Source: Litorimonas sp039962885 (GTDB lineage: Bacteria; Pseudomonadota; Alphaproteobacteria; Caulobacterales; Maricaulaceae). From it: 34,912 bases of DNA. The DNA lies in contig JBDVGI010000271.1 in NCBI GenBank assembly GCA_039962885.1, positions 1-34,912 of the forward strand, given 5' to 3'. Below are positions 17,068-25,362 of the stretch, piece by piece. The position numbers and the translations under genes were made by a program. A model generated the notes under the pieces. It saw only the letters and a program-made list of their open reading frames with translations. It was not told the origin of the DNA and searched no databases. Position 1 is the first letter of the stretch, and every line of letters starts with the position of its first letter.

Positions 17068-17870
17068 GCGCGATTTATCAACCACGTACGAATCTTCGCA
17101 GCCGCTTTGAACGCAAAGCAGCGCAACATATTGGCACGCGGAAAATAACGCCTAAACTCGACCAATCTATTATCAGTTTTTCATTTGATGATTGTCCAAA
17201 ATCCGCCCTAACCAACGCAGCCCCTCTTCTGGAAGCCGAAGGTTGGCTGGGTACATTTTATATGGCGATGGGCCTATGCGACAAAGTTAACCACTTGGGC
17301 CTACACATGAACCAAGATGATGTGAAAGCTGCATATGATAGCGGGCATGAAATCGCAGATCACACATTTTCTCATATTGATGGCCAACAAAGCCCTCATC
17401 AAGATTTTTTAGCTGATATAGAGACAAACCAAACCGCCCTGAACGCGCTCAACATTCCGTTTAGCCGTAACTTTGCTTATCCTTACGGCTGTCTGTGTCC
17501 TAAATTAAAAGCCAAAATAGCTCAAAAATTCGAGCTTGCTCGCGGGGTGCATAACCCATCATTTAACTCTGCAAATAAGCCGCTTGATAGCGCTTTATTA
17601 CCGTCTATGCGTATGTACCATAACCAAACGATTGATGACATTATTCGCGTGATTAAAACCATGGAACAGACCCCTCAATGGCTCACTGTATTTACGCATG
17701 ATGTAAGTGAAACACCCAGTAATTTTGGGTGCACTATAGCCGACATGGAGCATGTCATTCAAGTTATCAAAGATAGCGGCACGCGCGTAATGCCAATGAT
17801 AGAAGCTTATGATTATATCCAATCAAAGGAGCCATCGAGTATAAAAACAGTTGGGAGGCAAAATGCATAG
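17064..17870 (+). CDS. hfsH: Polysaccharide deacetylase (HfsH-like)
   Basis: A 268-residue carbohydrate esterase of the NodB/polysaccharide-deacetylase fold. Catalytic and metal-binding motifs are visible: SFDDCP with Asp42-Asp43, HTFSH with His100 and His104, FAYPYG at 137-142, and THD with His212. It would remove acetyl groups from N-acetylhexosamine in the polysaccharide, which in Caulobacter holdfast is needed for adhesion and cohesion. No signal peptide is evident, so it would act on lipid-linked precursors on the cytoplasmic side. It overlaps the upstream glycosyltransferase by four bases and the next gene by eight. Confidence 0.83.
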   Translation: MSAIYQPRTNLRSRFERKAAQHIGTRKITPKLDQSIISFSFDDCPKSALTNAAPLLEAEGWLGTFYMAMGLCDKVNHLGLHMNQDDVKAAYDSGHEIADHTFSHIDGQQSPHQDFLADIETNQTALNALNIPFSRNFAYPYGCLCPKLKAKIAQKFELARGVHNPSFNSANKPLDSALLPSMRMYHNQTIDDIIRVIKTMEQTPQWLTVFTHDVSETPSNFGCTIADMEHVIQVIKDSGTRVMPMIEAYDYIQSKEPSSIKTVGRQNA

Positions 17871-18807
17871 AGACACTCTTATATCAATTATAATCCCAAC
17901 ATATAAACGGCCTGATGGTATCGCAGTAGCTTTGGCAAGTGTTGAACATGAAACCGTCGTAGGGTTTGATATTGAAATCATTATTGCTGATAATGATCCA
18001 AAGGCTAGCGCAAAAACCTTCATAGAAAAATTTGCGGCTAATTCCTCTACCAACATACATTATGTCCATGTCCCGCAGCCTGGAGTTAGCAATGCACGCA
18101 ACGGCGCTCTAGCTGTTGCCAAAGGACGCTACATTGCTTTTCTGGATGACGACATGGAAGCTATAGCTCCGTGGCTAACCCCGCTTATCACAGCTAGTAG
18201 GCTATATGAGGCCGCCCTCGTCTTTGGTCCAGCCACCGCCGTCATGCCTGCGGCTAACAAGCCTGAATATGAATATATGCAGCCTGAATTCTCACGATTA
18301 CCTCACGATACAGACGGGATCATTGACGAAGGGGTTGCGACAGGAAATTGTCTTATTGACCTCGCGAAATGTGAATTACCAACGCCGCCATTTGACCTGC
18401 GTTACAACCAAACAGGCGGCGAAGACGACGCCTTATTTCAAACCTTACAAGCCCAAGGCGTTAAATTAGCATGGGCTCAAAATGCCAAAACATGGGAACA
18501 TGTCCCTGCCAACCGCGCTACATTATCTTACATTTGGAAACGTAATTTAGCCTTTGGGCAAAGCCCAACACAACTCGCCGCGGAATCCGGTATGTCTGGC
18601 ATATTTGGGATCACAAAATGGATGTTAGTTGGTTTTGCACAAACCCTTATCTTCGGCCCCATATGGCTTGTTCTTCGCCTCACAGGCCAAGCTAAGCATG
18701 TTCAATATTTTTGCAAACTTGCCCAAGGCGTTGGGAAAGTCATTTGGTTTGGCCCGTTCGCTCCTAAGCTTTACGGCGAGAACGCAACCATAGAAACAAA
18801 ACCGTAA
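17863..18807 (+). CDS. GT2 glycosyltransferase (possible HfsL-like)
   Basis: A 314-residue family 2 glycosyltransferase starting at ATG 17863, which has a strong GGGAGG upstream; TTG 17851 is rejected. Motifs are SIIIPTYKRPDG at 9-19, EIIIADNDP, the metal-binding Asp95-Asp96-Asp97 (YIAFLDDDMEA) and a second acidic GGEDDALFQ. The C-terminus has a hydrophobic stretch (ILVGFAQTLIFGPIWLVL-like) that could bind the membrane. It sits between the deacetylase and the convergent polymerase gene and overlaps the deacetylase by eight bases, so it belongs to the same operon. From memory, Caulobacter keeps additional holdfast transferases (HfsJ, HfsK, HfsL) outside its core cluster, and Hirschia carries one inside. 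The exact orthology is not decided here. Confidence 0.8.
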   Translation: MHRDTLISIIIPTYKRPDGIAVALASVEHETVVGFDIEIIIADNDPKASAKTFIEKFAANSSTNIHYVHVPQPGVSNARNGALAVAKGRYIAFLDDDMEAIAPWLTPLITASRLYEAALVFGPATAVMPAANKPEYEYMQPEFSRLPHDTDGIIDEGVATGNCLIDLAKCELPTPPFDLRYNQTGGEDDALFQTLQAQGVKLAWAQNAKTWEHVPANRATLSYIWKRNLAFGQSPTQLAAESGMSGIFGITKWMLVGFAQTLIFGPIWLVLRLTGQAKHVQYFCKLAQGVGKVIWFGPFAPKLYGENATIETKP

Positions 18808-18826
18808 AGGAGTTCACTGCGAGAGA

Positions 18827-20158
18827 TTATTTTCGTGAAATCATAGTTGGAATTATTTGCGTAAAATAATTCTGACTAACACGATCTCTCCAGAACGGAC
18901 GTTCAAAAGCAAATAACTTTGCCGTCGTCGCTACAAATATAACCCAACTTAAGTCGTTTTGCTGTAATACGGAACTTTCAGACAGTGAGAACACAAGAAA
19001 CGTCAGGCTAATAATAATAGCCCAATATGTTTCTGTCCCGCCCCGTTTTAGGCGCATGATGGCTAAAACAAACGTCCATACATATAGCACTGCAAACAAG
19101 ATAACTCCAACAGCCCCGACGGATAACCATGTTTCAATCCAGCCATTATGCGCGGTAGGAACACCCCATTGTAGAGACAACCTAACATAATATGACGGCC
19201 CTAATAAATCGAGCCAATAAACCCCATAACCAAAGCCAAGCCATGGTTTTTCCTTAATACTCAACACAAGAGCATCCCAAATATCCGTTCGCCCTGTTAG
19301 AGTTGGGTCCTTCCCGATTAAGGCCAGTAATTCTCCAGGGATAAATATAGCAAGCGTCACAAAAATAGCGATGCCTGTAAAAAGCAAGTAAACAAGCAAT
19401 ACTCTAAGGACGGGATAGCGCCGGTAAAACCGTATAAACAAAAACATACTGATAGCTAAGAGGCACGCTAACAGAGCTGTCTTAGACGTTGATAAAAGTA
19501 CAAGCAATAAGCACAACCCACCCATAGGTATCCAAAACCAGCCCCTATCTGGCCGCATTGCAAAGGCGCACATCATAATAACAAGGCCGCGCGTCATTTG
19601 CGAACCGAGATAATTTTTCTCTGTCCACGGCCCGCGCCATGCACCGACGTGAATTTCTTGAGAAATACCTCGTTGTGGGTCAATTAAAACAACGAGAAAT
19701 ACAATCACAACCAATGCCGAAAATGCAAACCCAAGACGTTGTACGAAACCACTCCAATCATATCTGGCCGCCAGAAACAATCCCATCAAAGTCGTCATCA
19801 ATAAAGCCACAGCACGGCGCATAGAAACAGCGGCATCAATTGACCAAAAAATCGACACACCACACCATAAGACACACAACACAATCAAAGGGTTGAAAGT
19901 GACAATTCTAATAAGTTGCGGCAATATTCGTACGCTCAAAGCTAATGTCGCAATATAGATTGGGTACCACATCAACCGCGCGGCTGGACTTTCATTCTCG
20001 AGATTACTTAAATCCACAAAAAGCAGGCCGCCAATTGCGCCTGTATAATACAATATAGCCAAAAAAATGATAACATTTTCAGCGCCCCGTAGAAAAGAAA
20101 ACAGCGCCAAATTACGTTGTTGCAATGCCCCAGGTGCATATTCAGTGCTCACAGCCAT
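18827..20158 (-). CDS. hfsC: O-antigen ligase/polymerase family protein (HfsC-like)
   Basis: A 443-residue membrane protein with about ten to twelve hydrophobic segments. It carries the Wzy_C-type motifs GRTDIWDAL and AHNGWIETWLSVGA in the large periplasmic loop (about residues 290-345). It would polymerise repeat units on the periplasmic face. It is convergent with the glycosyltransferase gene (19-bp gap) and is the last gene of a minus-strand run: Wzc-like, BY-kinase-like, polymerase. Its ATG overlaps the stop of the upstream gene (TAATG). The holdfast cluster of Caulobacter places hfsC next to hfsB and hfsA in the same way. Confidence 0.82.
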   Translation of the reverse strand: MAVSTEYAPGALQQRNLALFSFLRGAENVIIFLAILYYTGAIGGLLFVDLSNLENESPAARLMWYPIYIATLALSVRILPQLIRIVTFNPLIVLCVLWCGVSIFWSIDAAVSMRRAVALLMTTLMGLFLAARYDWSGFVQRLGFAFSALVVIVFLVVLIDPQRGISQEIHVGAWRGPWTEKNYLGSQMTRGLVIMMCAFAMRPDRGWFWIPMGGLCLLLVLLSTSKTALLACLLAISMFLFIRFYRRYPVLRVLLVYLLFTGIAIFVTLAIFIPGELLALIGKDPTLTGRTDIWDALVLSIKEKPWLGFGYGVYWLDLLGPSYYVRLSLQWGVPTAHNGWIETWLSVGAVGVILFAVLYVWTFVLAIMRLKRGGTETYWAIIISLTFLVFSLSESSVLQQNDLSWVIFVATTAKLFAFERPFWRDRVSQNYFTQIIPTMISRK

Positions 20159-20859
20159 TATGTGGCTCCGTTCACAATATTATTTACAATTAAGCCAGAA
20201 AACCGTCCCCCAAACCGCTCTATATCCTTCACCATTTGCAATGTCTGAGGGCTTGATGCATTTTGGTTGAGTGAAACAATCGCAGTTGTGTCAACTTGTG
20301 GGTATAAGGCCGCACTCATATTTGTTCTGTCACTCGCAGGGCCATCAACAATCACCATAGCAAAGTTACTGCGTAATTTCATCCAGTAGTCTGGCGCAGG
20401 GATAACATTCACGGCCTGACTTGTTCCTAACAAGTCCCACCGAAAAACACTGACAGCTAAGCCAGTCTGGTCTTGTATGTACAGGCTATTATAGGCTTCT
20501 GGAGAAAGTTCATAACTATCTTCGGTAATACCCGTGCGCACTTGCCAAAATGGTGTGACTCCAAAGCTCGCATCATATGGCCCGTTTATTGTACCCATAT
20601 TCATAATAGCTTGGAGCTGACTTTGTTTATATAAGTCGTAATCAAGGAGCAAAACACGTTTACCCAGAGGCGCAAATTGTGCGGCGGCCTCGAGAGCAAT
20701 TTGGCGAGAGATGAAACTTGTCCCGCTTCCGCTATGCGTTGAACTTATTAAAGCAAGACGTCCATATCCGTCATATTGACCATCAACACTTATCCCCATC
20801 TGATTGCACAGATTTTGATAAATAGCTTTCGCTACAATATGGGTATCTGTGTTCGTCAC
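20158..20859 (-). CDS. hfsB: BY-kinase-like ATPase partner (HfsB-like)
   Basis: A 233-residue P-loop protein resembling the cytoplasmic kinase half of Wzc/CapB systems. Walker A' appears as VLLLDYDLY at 69-77 and the Walker B region as MVIVDGP. The Walker A loop is unusual: STHSGSGTS (40-48) has Thr where the invariant Lys should be. The C-terminus (NNIVNGAT) lacks the tyrosine cluster of BY-kinases. It may therefore bind but not hydrolyse nucleotide, or act as a structural partner. It starts at GTG 20859, 12 bp after the Wzc-like gene, and overlaps the polymerase start. Family and position correspond to HfsB. Confidence 0.78.
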   Translation of the reverse strand: MTNTDTHIVAKAIYQNLCNQMGISVDGQYDGYGRLALISSTHSGSGTSFISRQIALEAAAQFAPLGKRVLLLDYDLYKQSQLQAIMNMGTINGPYDASFGVTPFWQVRTGITEDSYELSPEAYNSLYIQDQTGLAVSVFRWDLLGTSQAVNVIPAPDYWMKLRSNFAMVIVDGPASDRTNMSAALYPQVDTTAIVSLNQNASSPQTLQMVKDIERFGGRFSGLIVNNIVNGAT

Positions 20860-20871
20860 AATCCGTTATTT

Positions 20872-23004
20872 CTAAGACTTTGACATCGAGAAACTGCCTA
20901 GAATAGGCAAATCATTAGCCTGTACATTCTGGCCCGTTTGTTGCGTATTACCCCCCGCAGCAGCGCTGTTTTGTGCATTGAGATAAGGATTGTTTTGCGC
21001 GTCTAACGCATCGGTAGCACCGTATTCACTTATTGTAATTGGTTGAACCATATCTAATGGATTAGTAGATCCATATGCTGGGTCCTGCGATGTCACATGT
21101 GCGTCTGACTGCGGCGCAGCGTAGTAATTTTTCGCATCTCCATAGGCTTGCGTTGATTGATACGCGCTCGGGTCATAAAGCGTCGGAGCATGAGAACCAG
21201 CCTGCGCTTGGGCCGCTGTAGAGCTTTGACTTGCACCCTTACGTACCGACAGATTATAAGCCCGTGTTGCGACATTAACATCTTCTGAACTGGCCACAGA
21301 CGGCATTGGCGTACGGGGCTCATACGGCGCAACAGGATCTGGAATAACACCGTCATTATTACTTGGCAGAGGTCTATCCGTCGATCGACCACGGCGAGGC
21401 GTGCGTGTATTTGTTCCCTTGCCTTGATAATGCGTGGGATTTAGGAAAACGATAAGTAAAGCTATCATTCCCAAAGTTAACAGCCAAAGAAGACCGCCGC
21501 CTGCTAAAATAATTTTACCGAGGTCTTTGCCTTTAATTGCAAAGCTGGCATAAGAAATAACTTTAATATTCTCATTATTCGCTTCGGCTTGGGCCAAATT
21601 GACTAAAGCTTCCTGAGCCCGAGAGTTATAAGTATCCAACGCAGCTGTTAAAGTTTTACGCTCACGCAATAAGTTTTGATGTTCTGGTGACAGTTTCGTT
21701 AAACGACTAACTTTACCAACCGCGCTGTTAAGCTGTGTTTGTAGAGTCACCTCTTTTTCGCGGTAACTATCTGCCGAAGACTTCAGTGTGTTACGCCGCG
21801 TCAATAAAGCCTGATAAACAGGGTTTGGCCCAACACGCCGACCACCAGCCGCTTGGCCATTATTGGCCGATTGCAACCGCTTTAGCTCATCAAGCTCTGT
21901 TCGCTTCTGGCGCACAGGGTTACTTGTCGGTAAATATTTTGCCAAAAGTTGCTTTAATTCCAACTCGGCTTGGGCGATCCGTTGTGACGTGCGATCATCA
22001 ACATATAAATTGATCGTTTGTTCCGTCCCGCGCAGTTGATCCTCTACTGTCGCTAGTGATCTCTCAGTTTCAGCCATAAGGGCCCGCAATGTATTCAATT
22101 CCGCTTTTAAATCTTCTGAGCGTTTTCTCAGACCTGTTTGCTCTGATGTGAAGTCTGATATGTCGTTACGTTCTAAAAACCGAGCAATCGCGCGTTCCGA
22201 GGATTTAAGCTGTCTCTCCGTTTCATCGCGGCGCTCTGAAATTGTATCCTCAGACCCTTCAACAAAAACGGTGCGGCGATAAACTCTATATGCATCAATA
22301 AATTGATTGACCGTTTCAACGGCAATTTCTGGGCTTTCATGTCTAAAAGACACATCAATCAAAGAGGACTTAGGCTTGGGCGCAACATAATATGCATCAG
22401 ATACAAATTTATGCAGTTCAGCATAAGCATCTTCAATCTCACGCTTAGAGCCGCTCGCCTCAGCATCGCGAATTTTCTTAAAAGCCTTCTTATTAAATAG
22501 GTCTTGCGCTTGGCGTTCTGATAAGTCTTCTCTGGGAGACGTCATAATTCCAATAACTTGGTCAATAATATCAGAGTTTTTCATGATACCGACTTCATTC
22601 AAAGCAATCGTATCAGGCGTTTGAGAAATCCCTCCCGTATTATTACTATTATTTGCACCAATGGGTGTATAAATATATTCGGGCCCAATTTGCACCAAGA
22701 GGCGTCCTTCGCCGTGATAACTACGTTTTATGTCCTTGGTGAAGTAATAAATCCCAAAAAGCCCTATGAGAAACACAGGGACGATCCATAAGACTTGCTT
22801 CATTAACCCCTTTAGGATTGATGTTAGGCGAATATTTGGCATACCCGTCATATAATCGCCGACCGTTAAGCCGTCATACTGTGTATCAGAATTTGACTGA
22901 CGCCTAGCATCTGGATGAGCATCAATGGATAGACCCCCAATCATTCCAGCATCATGAGCCGAAGCTTTGTTAGGTGATTTTGAATTTTTCGACCAGGTGG
23001 CCAT
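20872..23004 (-). CDS. hfsA: Wzz/Wzc-type chain-length and export protein (HfsA-like)
   Basis: A 710-residue inner-membrane co-polymerase. The cytoplasmic N-terminus is about 65 residues, followed by TM1 at about 69-90 (VLWIVPVFLIGLFGIYYF). A periplasmic region follows with long coiled coils (about 230-480: DETERQLKSSERAIARFLE, LNTLRALMAETERSLATVE) and a GNVR-like block (NPVYQALLTRRNTLKSS). TM2 is at about 497-520. Unlike Wzc it has no kinase domain. Instead a roughly 185-residue low-complexity cytoplasmic tail, rich in Gln, Ala, Ser and Tyr (about ten tyrosines), follows TM2. The kinase-like domain is the next gene. The start at 23004 has GAGGG upstream. It is divergent from the export-protein gene over 116 bp. 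Confidence 0.82.
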   Translation of the reverse strand: MATWSKNSKSPNKASAHDAGMIGGLSIDAHPDARRQSNSDTQYDGLTVGDYMTGMPNIRLTSILKGLMKQVLWIVPVFLIGLFGIYYFTKDIKRSYHGEGRLLVQIGPEYIYTPIGANNSNNTGGISQTPDTIALNEVGIMKNSDIIDQVIGIMTSPREDLSERQAQDLFNKKAFKKIRDAEASGSKREIEDAYAELHKFVSDAYYVAPKPKSSLIDVSFRHESPEIAVETVNQFIDAYRVYRRTVFVEGSEDTISERRDETERQLKSSERAIARFLERNDISDFTSEQTGLRKRSEDLKAELNTLRALMAETERSLATVEDQLRGTEQTINLYVDDRTSQRIAQAELELKQLLAKYLPTSNPVRQKRTELDELKRLQSANNGQAAGGRRVGPNPVYQALLTRRNTLKSSADSYREKEVTLQTQLNSAVGKVSRLTKLSPEHQNLLRERKTLTAALDTYNSRAQEALVNLAQAEANNENIKVISYASFAIKGKDLGKIILAGGGLLWLLTLGMIALLIVFLNPTHYQGKGTNTRTPRRGRSTDRPLPSNNDGVIPDPVAPYEPRTPMPSVASSEDVNVATRAYNLSVRKGASQSSTAAQAQAGSHAPTLYDPSAYQSTQAYGDAKNYYAAPQSDAHVTSQDPAYGSTNPLDMVQPITISEYGATDALDAQNNPYLNAQNSAAAGGNTQQTGQNVQANDLPILGSFSMSKS

Positions 23005-23120
23005 AATTAACCCTCATTAATAATGTTATGGTTAATGTGAGGCCTAAATTTTAACAATTCCTTATCCATTCTTGTTAACAAAGGTAAAAATACGAAATAT
23101 TATCAAAATGAGCCGTTTTT
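23005..23120. promoter_or_regulatory. hfsA/hfsD divergent promoter with CtrA-like box
   Basis: 116 AT-rich bases between divergent starts. At 23051-23065 the sequence TTAACAATTCCTTAT is TTAA-N7-TTAT, one base off the CtrA full site TTAA-N7-TTAA of Caulobacter-group bacteria. A second TTAA-N6-TTAA lies next to hfsA (near 23007-23020). Control by CtrA is an inference from the motif and from the cell-cycle timing known for holdfast genes. Confidence 0.35.
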
Positions 23121-24023
23121 ATGAGAAAATCACCTTTATATAGGCAGTTAACCTCCCATATTTCCCTAGTAGCCGTTGCGACGAGCTTACTTTTGTTAAC
23201 TGATTCGCAAGCGAATGCGCAGTCAAGGTACGGGCAAAATTCATCAAATACTCAGAATTATGAATATTACGCCCAGCAACCTGCCCCTCAATACATCGCT
23301 CCAAAGCCTCCTAAAAAGTATAAAAACATCGTAGATTGGGTTCGCGGGAAACGTAATATTGCTTATCAAAAGCCTACGCAACAACGAGCCATCTTCCAAC
23401 AATGGGTAGACTGGGAGCCTGAATATACACTCACTCCCGGTGATCAGCTTGATATAATCGTTAGCAGCGCGCCAGAATTATCTCGCACACTTACTGTTGG
23501 CCCTGATGGCCGCGTTGTTATGCCAATGGCACGCCCAATTATGGCCGCAGGCCGCAGTTTCACACAATTACAAGCCGAGCTAACTGGGGAGCTATCCAAA
23601 CAATTACGTGACCCAACGCTCGCAGTAACTCCGCGCGCATATGCACCGTCACAAATTTATGTTGGCGGTCAAGTCAACCAACCAGGCACTTATACACTTC
23701 CAGGCCAAATCGGAACACTCGAAGCTCTATTCCTTGCTGGCGGCATGGCGCCAGGTGCCAGAACCCAACAAGTGGCCGTCCTGCGCCGCGCGCCTAATGG
23801 TGGAATGATGATGCGCAGTGTGAACATCAAAAATGGTCTTCAGAATATTCGAGAATATGATGATAATATACAATTACGCCGCGGCGACATTATCTTTGTT
23901 CCACAGACAGCTCTGGCAGAGGTCGGGATATTTGTTCAAGCCTTCCGTAGGACCTTACCGATTGACTTTAATATATCATATCAAGTCGGCCAAAACGGTG
24001 TGGGTACGGTTATTACGCCTTAA
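23121..24023 (+). CDS. hfsD: Wza-like polysaccharide export protein (HfsD-like)
   Basis: A 300-residue periplasmic/outer-membrane export protein. The signal peptide covers about 1-33 (cleavage after ANA). Then comes a linker rich in Gln and Pro. A Poly_export domain follows from about 98 (LTPGDQLDIIVSSAPELSRT ... VGPDGRVVMP) and an SLBB-type domain from about 174 (IYVGGQVNQPGTYTLPGQIG). The end of the second repeat is LRRGDIIFVPQT. No lipobox cysteine follows the signal, unlike E. coli Wza. It would form the outer-membrane channel for the polysaccharide. It is divergent from hfsA and ends in an intrinsic terminator at 24116. The hfsD symbol relies on the locus context. Confidence 0.84.
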   Translation: MRKSPLYRQLTSHISLVAVATSLLLLTDSQANAQSRYGQNSSNTQNYEYYAQQPAPQYIAPKPPKKYKNIVDWVRGKRNIAYQKPTQQRAIFQQWVDWEPEYTLTPGDQLDIIVSSAPELSRTLTVGPDGRVVMPMARPIMAAGRSFTQLQAELTGELSKQLRDPTLAVTPRAYAPSQIYVGGQVNQPGTYTLPGQIGTLEALFLAGGMAPGARTQQVAVLRRAPNGGMMMRSVNIKNGLQNIREYDDNIQLRRGDIIFVPQTALAEVGIFVQAFRRTLPIDFNISYQVGQNGVGTVITP

Positions 24024-24115
24024 TAGCGGCGAAGTGAGGCCCCTACTAATCAAGGAGCCATCAACAATTTGCGTCATATAACTTAAGCCCTAGAGCTTAA
24101 ATTCATTAGAGTTTG

Positions 24116-24142
24116 AAAGCGGTCTATTAGGCCGCTTTTTTT
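24116..24142 (+). terminator. Rho-independent terminator after hfsD
   Basis: AAAGCGG (24116-24122), a nine-base loop and CCGCTTT (24132-24138) form a perfect 7-bp stem that runs straight into a T-run (24136-24142). It lies 93 bp after the hfsD stop and extends across the last codons of the convergent Sel1-like gene. A smaller 6-bp hairpin (TTAAGC/GCTTAA) lies at 24083-24100. Confidence 0.75.
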
Positions 24143-24429
24143 GCTGCAAGCAATTCACGGTTTTCAGCAAGCCATCCACGAGCCGCGCGTTGTGCCAATG
24201 TGACATCATGAGCACTCATTTCCAACTTGATTTCGTCGCGATAAGCTTTTGCAGGTTGACTACCCATCATTGCTGCCAAATTAAACCACTTATGGGCTTC
24301 GACATAATCTGCACCGCGATCTTCAAGCTCCGTAGAGTGCATCAATCCCAAACGGAACAAATCCTCTGAACTTGCGTCTTGTGCGACGGCGTCTTTTGCT
24401 TCTTTTACTTCAACGTCAGTAAAGGCCAT
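24127..24429 (-). CDS. Sel1-like repeat protein
   Basis: A 100-residue soluble protein. The middle (SSEDLFRLGLMHSTELEDRG ... DYVEAHKWFNLAAMMGSQPA) matches one to one-and-a-half Sel1/TPR-like helical repeats, including the characteristic YVEAHKWFNLAA block. The chosen ATG at 24429 has an excellent GGGGAAGG immediately upstream; GTG 24459 would add ten lysine-rich residues and is less likely. The end is AAKKAA, where the codons also form part of the convergent hfsD terminator. Sel1 repeats mediate protein-protein contacts. No partner is evident, and the gene is not obviously part of the polysaccharide operon. Confidence 0.75.
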   Translation of the reverse strand: MAFTDVEVKEAKDAVAQDASSEDLFRLGLMHSTELEDRGADYVEAHKWFNLAAMMGSQPAKAYRDEIKLEMSAHDVTLAQRAARGWLAENRELLAAKKAA

Positions 24430-25014
24430 AACCTTCCCCTTTGCTTTCTTTCCATTCACCTAATACCTTTGGAGGTCTTCAACCTTACCAAAAGCGCTTG
24501 AGACGCGGCGTTCACCATCTTTCTCTCGCTGTTGCCTAAGTTTTGCCTGTTGAGATAAATATTAGGTTAATATAGAACAGGGTTAATCAAGTTTTACATG
24601 TGTTACTTTAAGTAAACATAAGTTAATAATTAAATTACTTGAGATTAAAATTTCATTATACTTGCATTTTTACAAGTATATGTGGTTTTTAAATCAAGTA
24701 TAAATAAGATCGATTTAAATATAAGTTTTCTCAAAAAACCGCAAAATAAATCAAAAAAATCTATTTTTTTACGTATTTCTTTAAAATTCTCACGCCAACA
24801 AGCAAATGGGAGGGCTATTTTGGGCAAAATTTAACCTGCGATTAAACCTATTTGTAAAGTCAGGTGAACTTGGCATAACAAAAATGGCCCAAAATCATGA
24901 ATTGACGATTTTTAAGGCGGTAACCAAATCAATATTATGGCTCATGTTTGATTGAAAACGCGTATAACAGACTTATATTATGCTTAAGAGCAAGCACGAA
25001 GGAAGGTTTCAATA
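24430..25014. other. AT-rich intergenic region with CAAGTA/TACTTG motifs
   Basis: 585 bases without a convincing gene. Between 24603 and 24700 several related motifs cluster: TTACTTTAAGTAA (24603-24615), TACTTG (24636-24641), TATACTTG facing CAAGTATA (24657-24664 and 24673-24680, a perfect 8-bp inverted repeat with an 8-base spacer), and CAAGTATA (24695-24702). They may be operator sites. Promoters for the Sel1-like gene and for the gene at 25015 must lie at the two ends. A 60-codon minus-strand frame at 24645-24827 is low-complexity AT translation and is not called. Confidence 0.4.
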
Positions 25015-25362
25015 ATGGTACGATTGCCGAAAAACCTATCTAACACTTTATCTTTTAAATCAGGCGTTATTCAAACTGGAGCTAACGCATTAGAAGCTGA
25101 ACTCCTCGGCGAAAAAGCCTATTCACTAGGCCTTTCCGCGCGCTCACTAGAAAATGCATTGCACACTCTAAAAACCTTCCAAGGGTCTGAGGGTGAACGC
25201 GCTGTCCTTTTGCAATCTACCGCCGATAGCGTTCAGGCTTTTTTTATCCAACGCGAAATGATGGGGTTCACCAATCATGAGCACCCTATTGAATATTATC
25301 AAATCCCCAAGGCGGTCTTAAGCAAGGTCGGCGTCAAGCCGTCTCTTAATCGTAAAACTTAG
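25015..25362 (+). CDS. Conserved hypothetical protein (DUF6665-like)
   Basis: A 115-residue cytoplasmic protein. The layout is a helical core (ALEAELLGEKAYSLGLSARS ... ENALHTL), then LLQSTADSVQAFFIQREMMG, then IEYYQIPKAVLSKVG. This resembles small alphaproteobacterial proteins of unknown function that I recall as DUF6665, but I cannot verify the assignment. The ATG at 25015 follows GAAGGAAGG, a good ribosome-binding site. Its last 17 bases overlap the 3' end of the convergent nitroreductase gene. The function is unknown. Confidence 0.65.
   Translation: MVRLPKNLSNTLSFKSGVIQTGANALEAELLGEKAYSLGLSARSLENALHTLKTFQGSEGERAVLLQSTADSVQAFFIQREMMGFTNHEHPIEYYQIPKAVLSKVGVKPSLNRKT

Noticed and set aside
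18850..18872. 9-bp AT-rich hairpin near the hfsC 3' end, considered as a bidirectional terminator
   Set aside because: It lies within hfsC codons, has no T-run on either side and the stem is almost all A-T.
24645..24827. 60-codon minus-strand ORF
   Set aside because: Translation of an AT-rich spacer (Phe, Ile, Lys, Leu) without a convincing ribosome-binding site.
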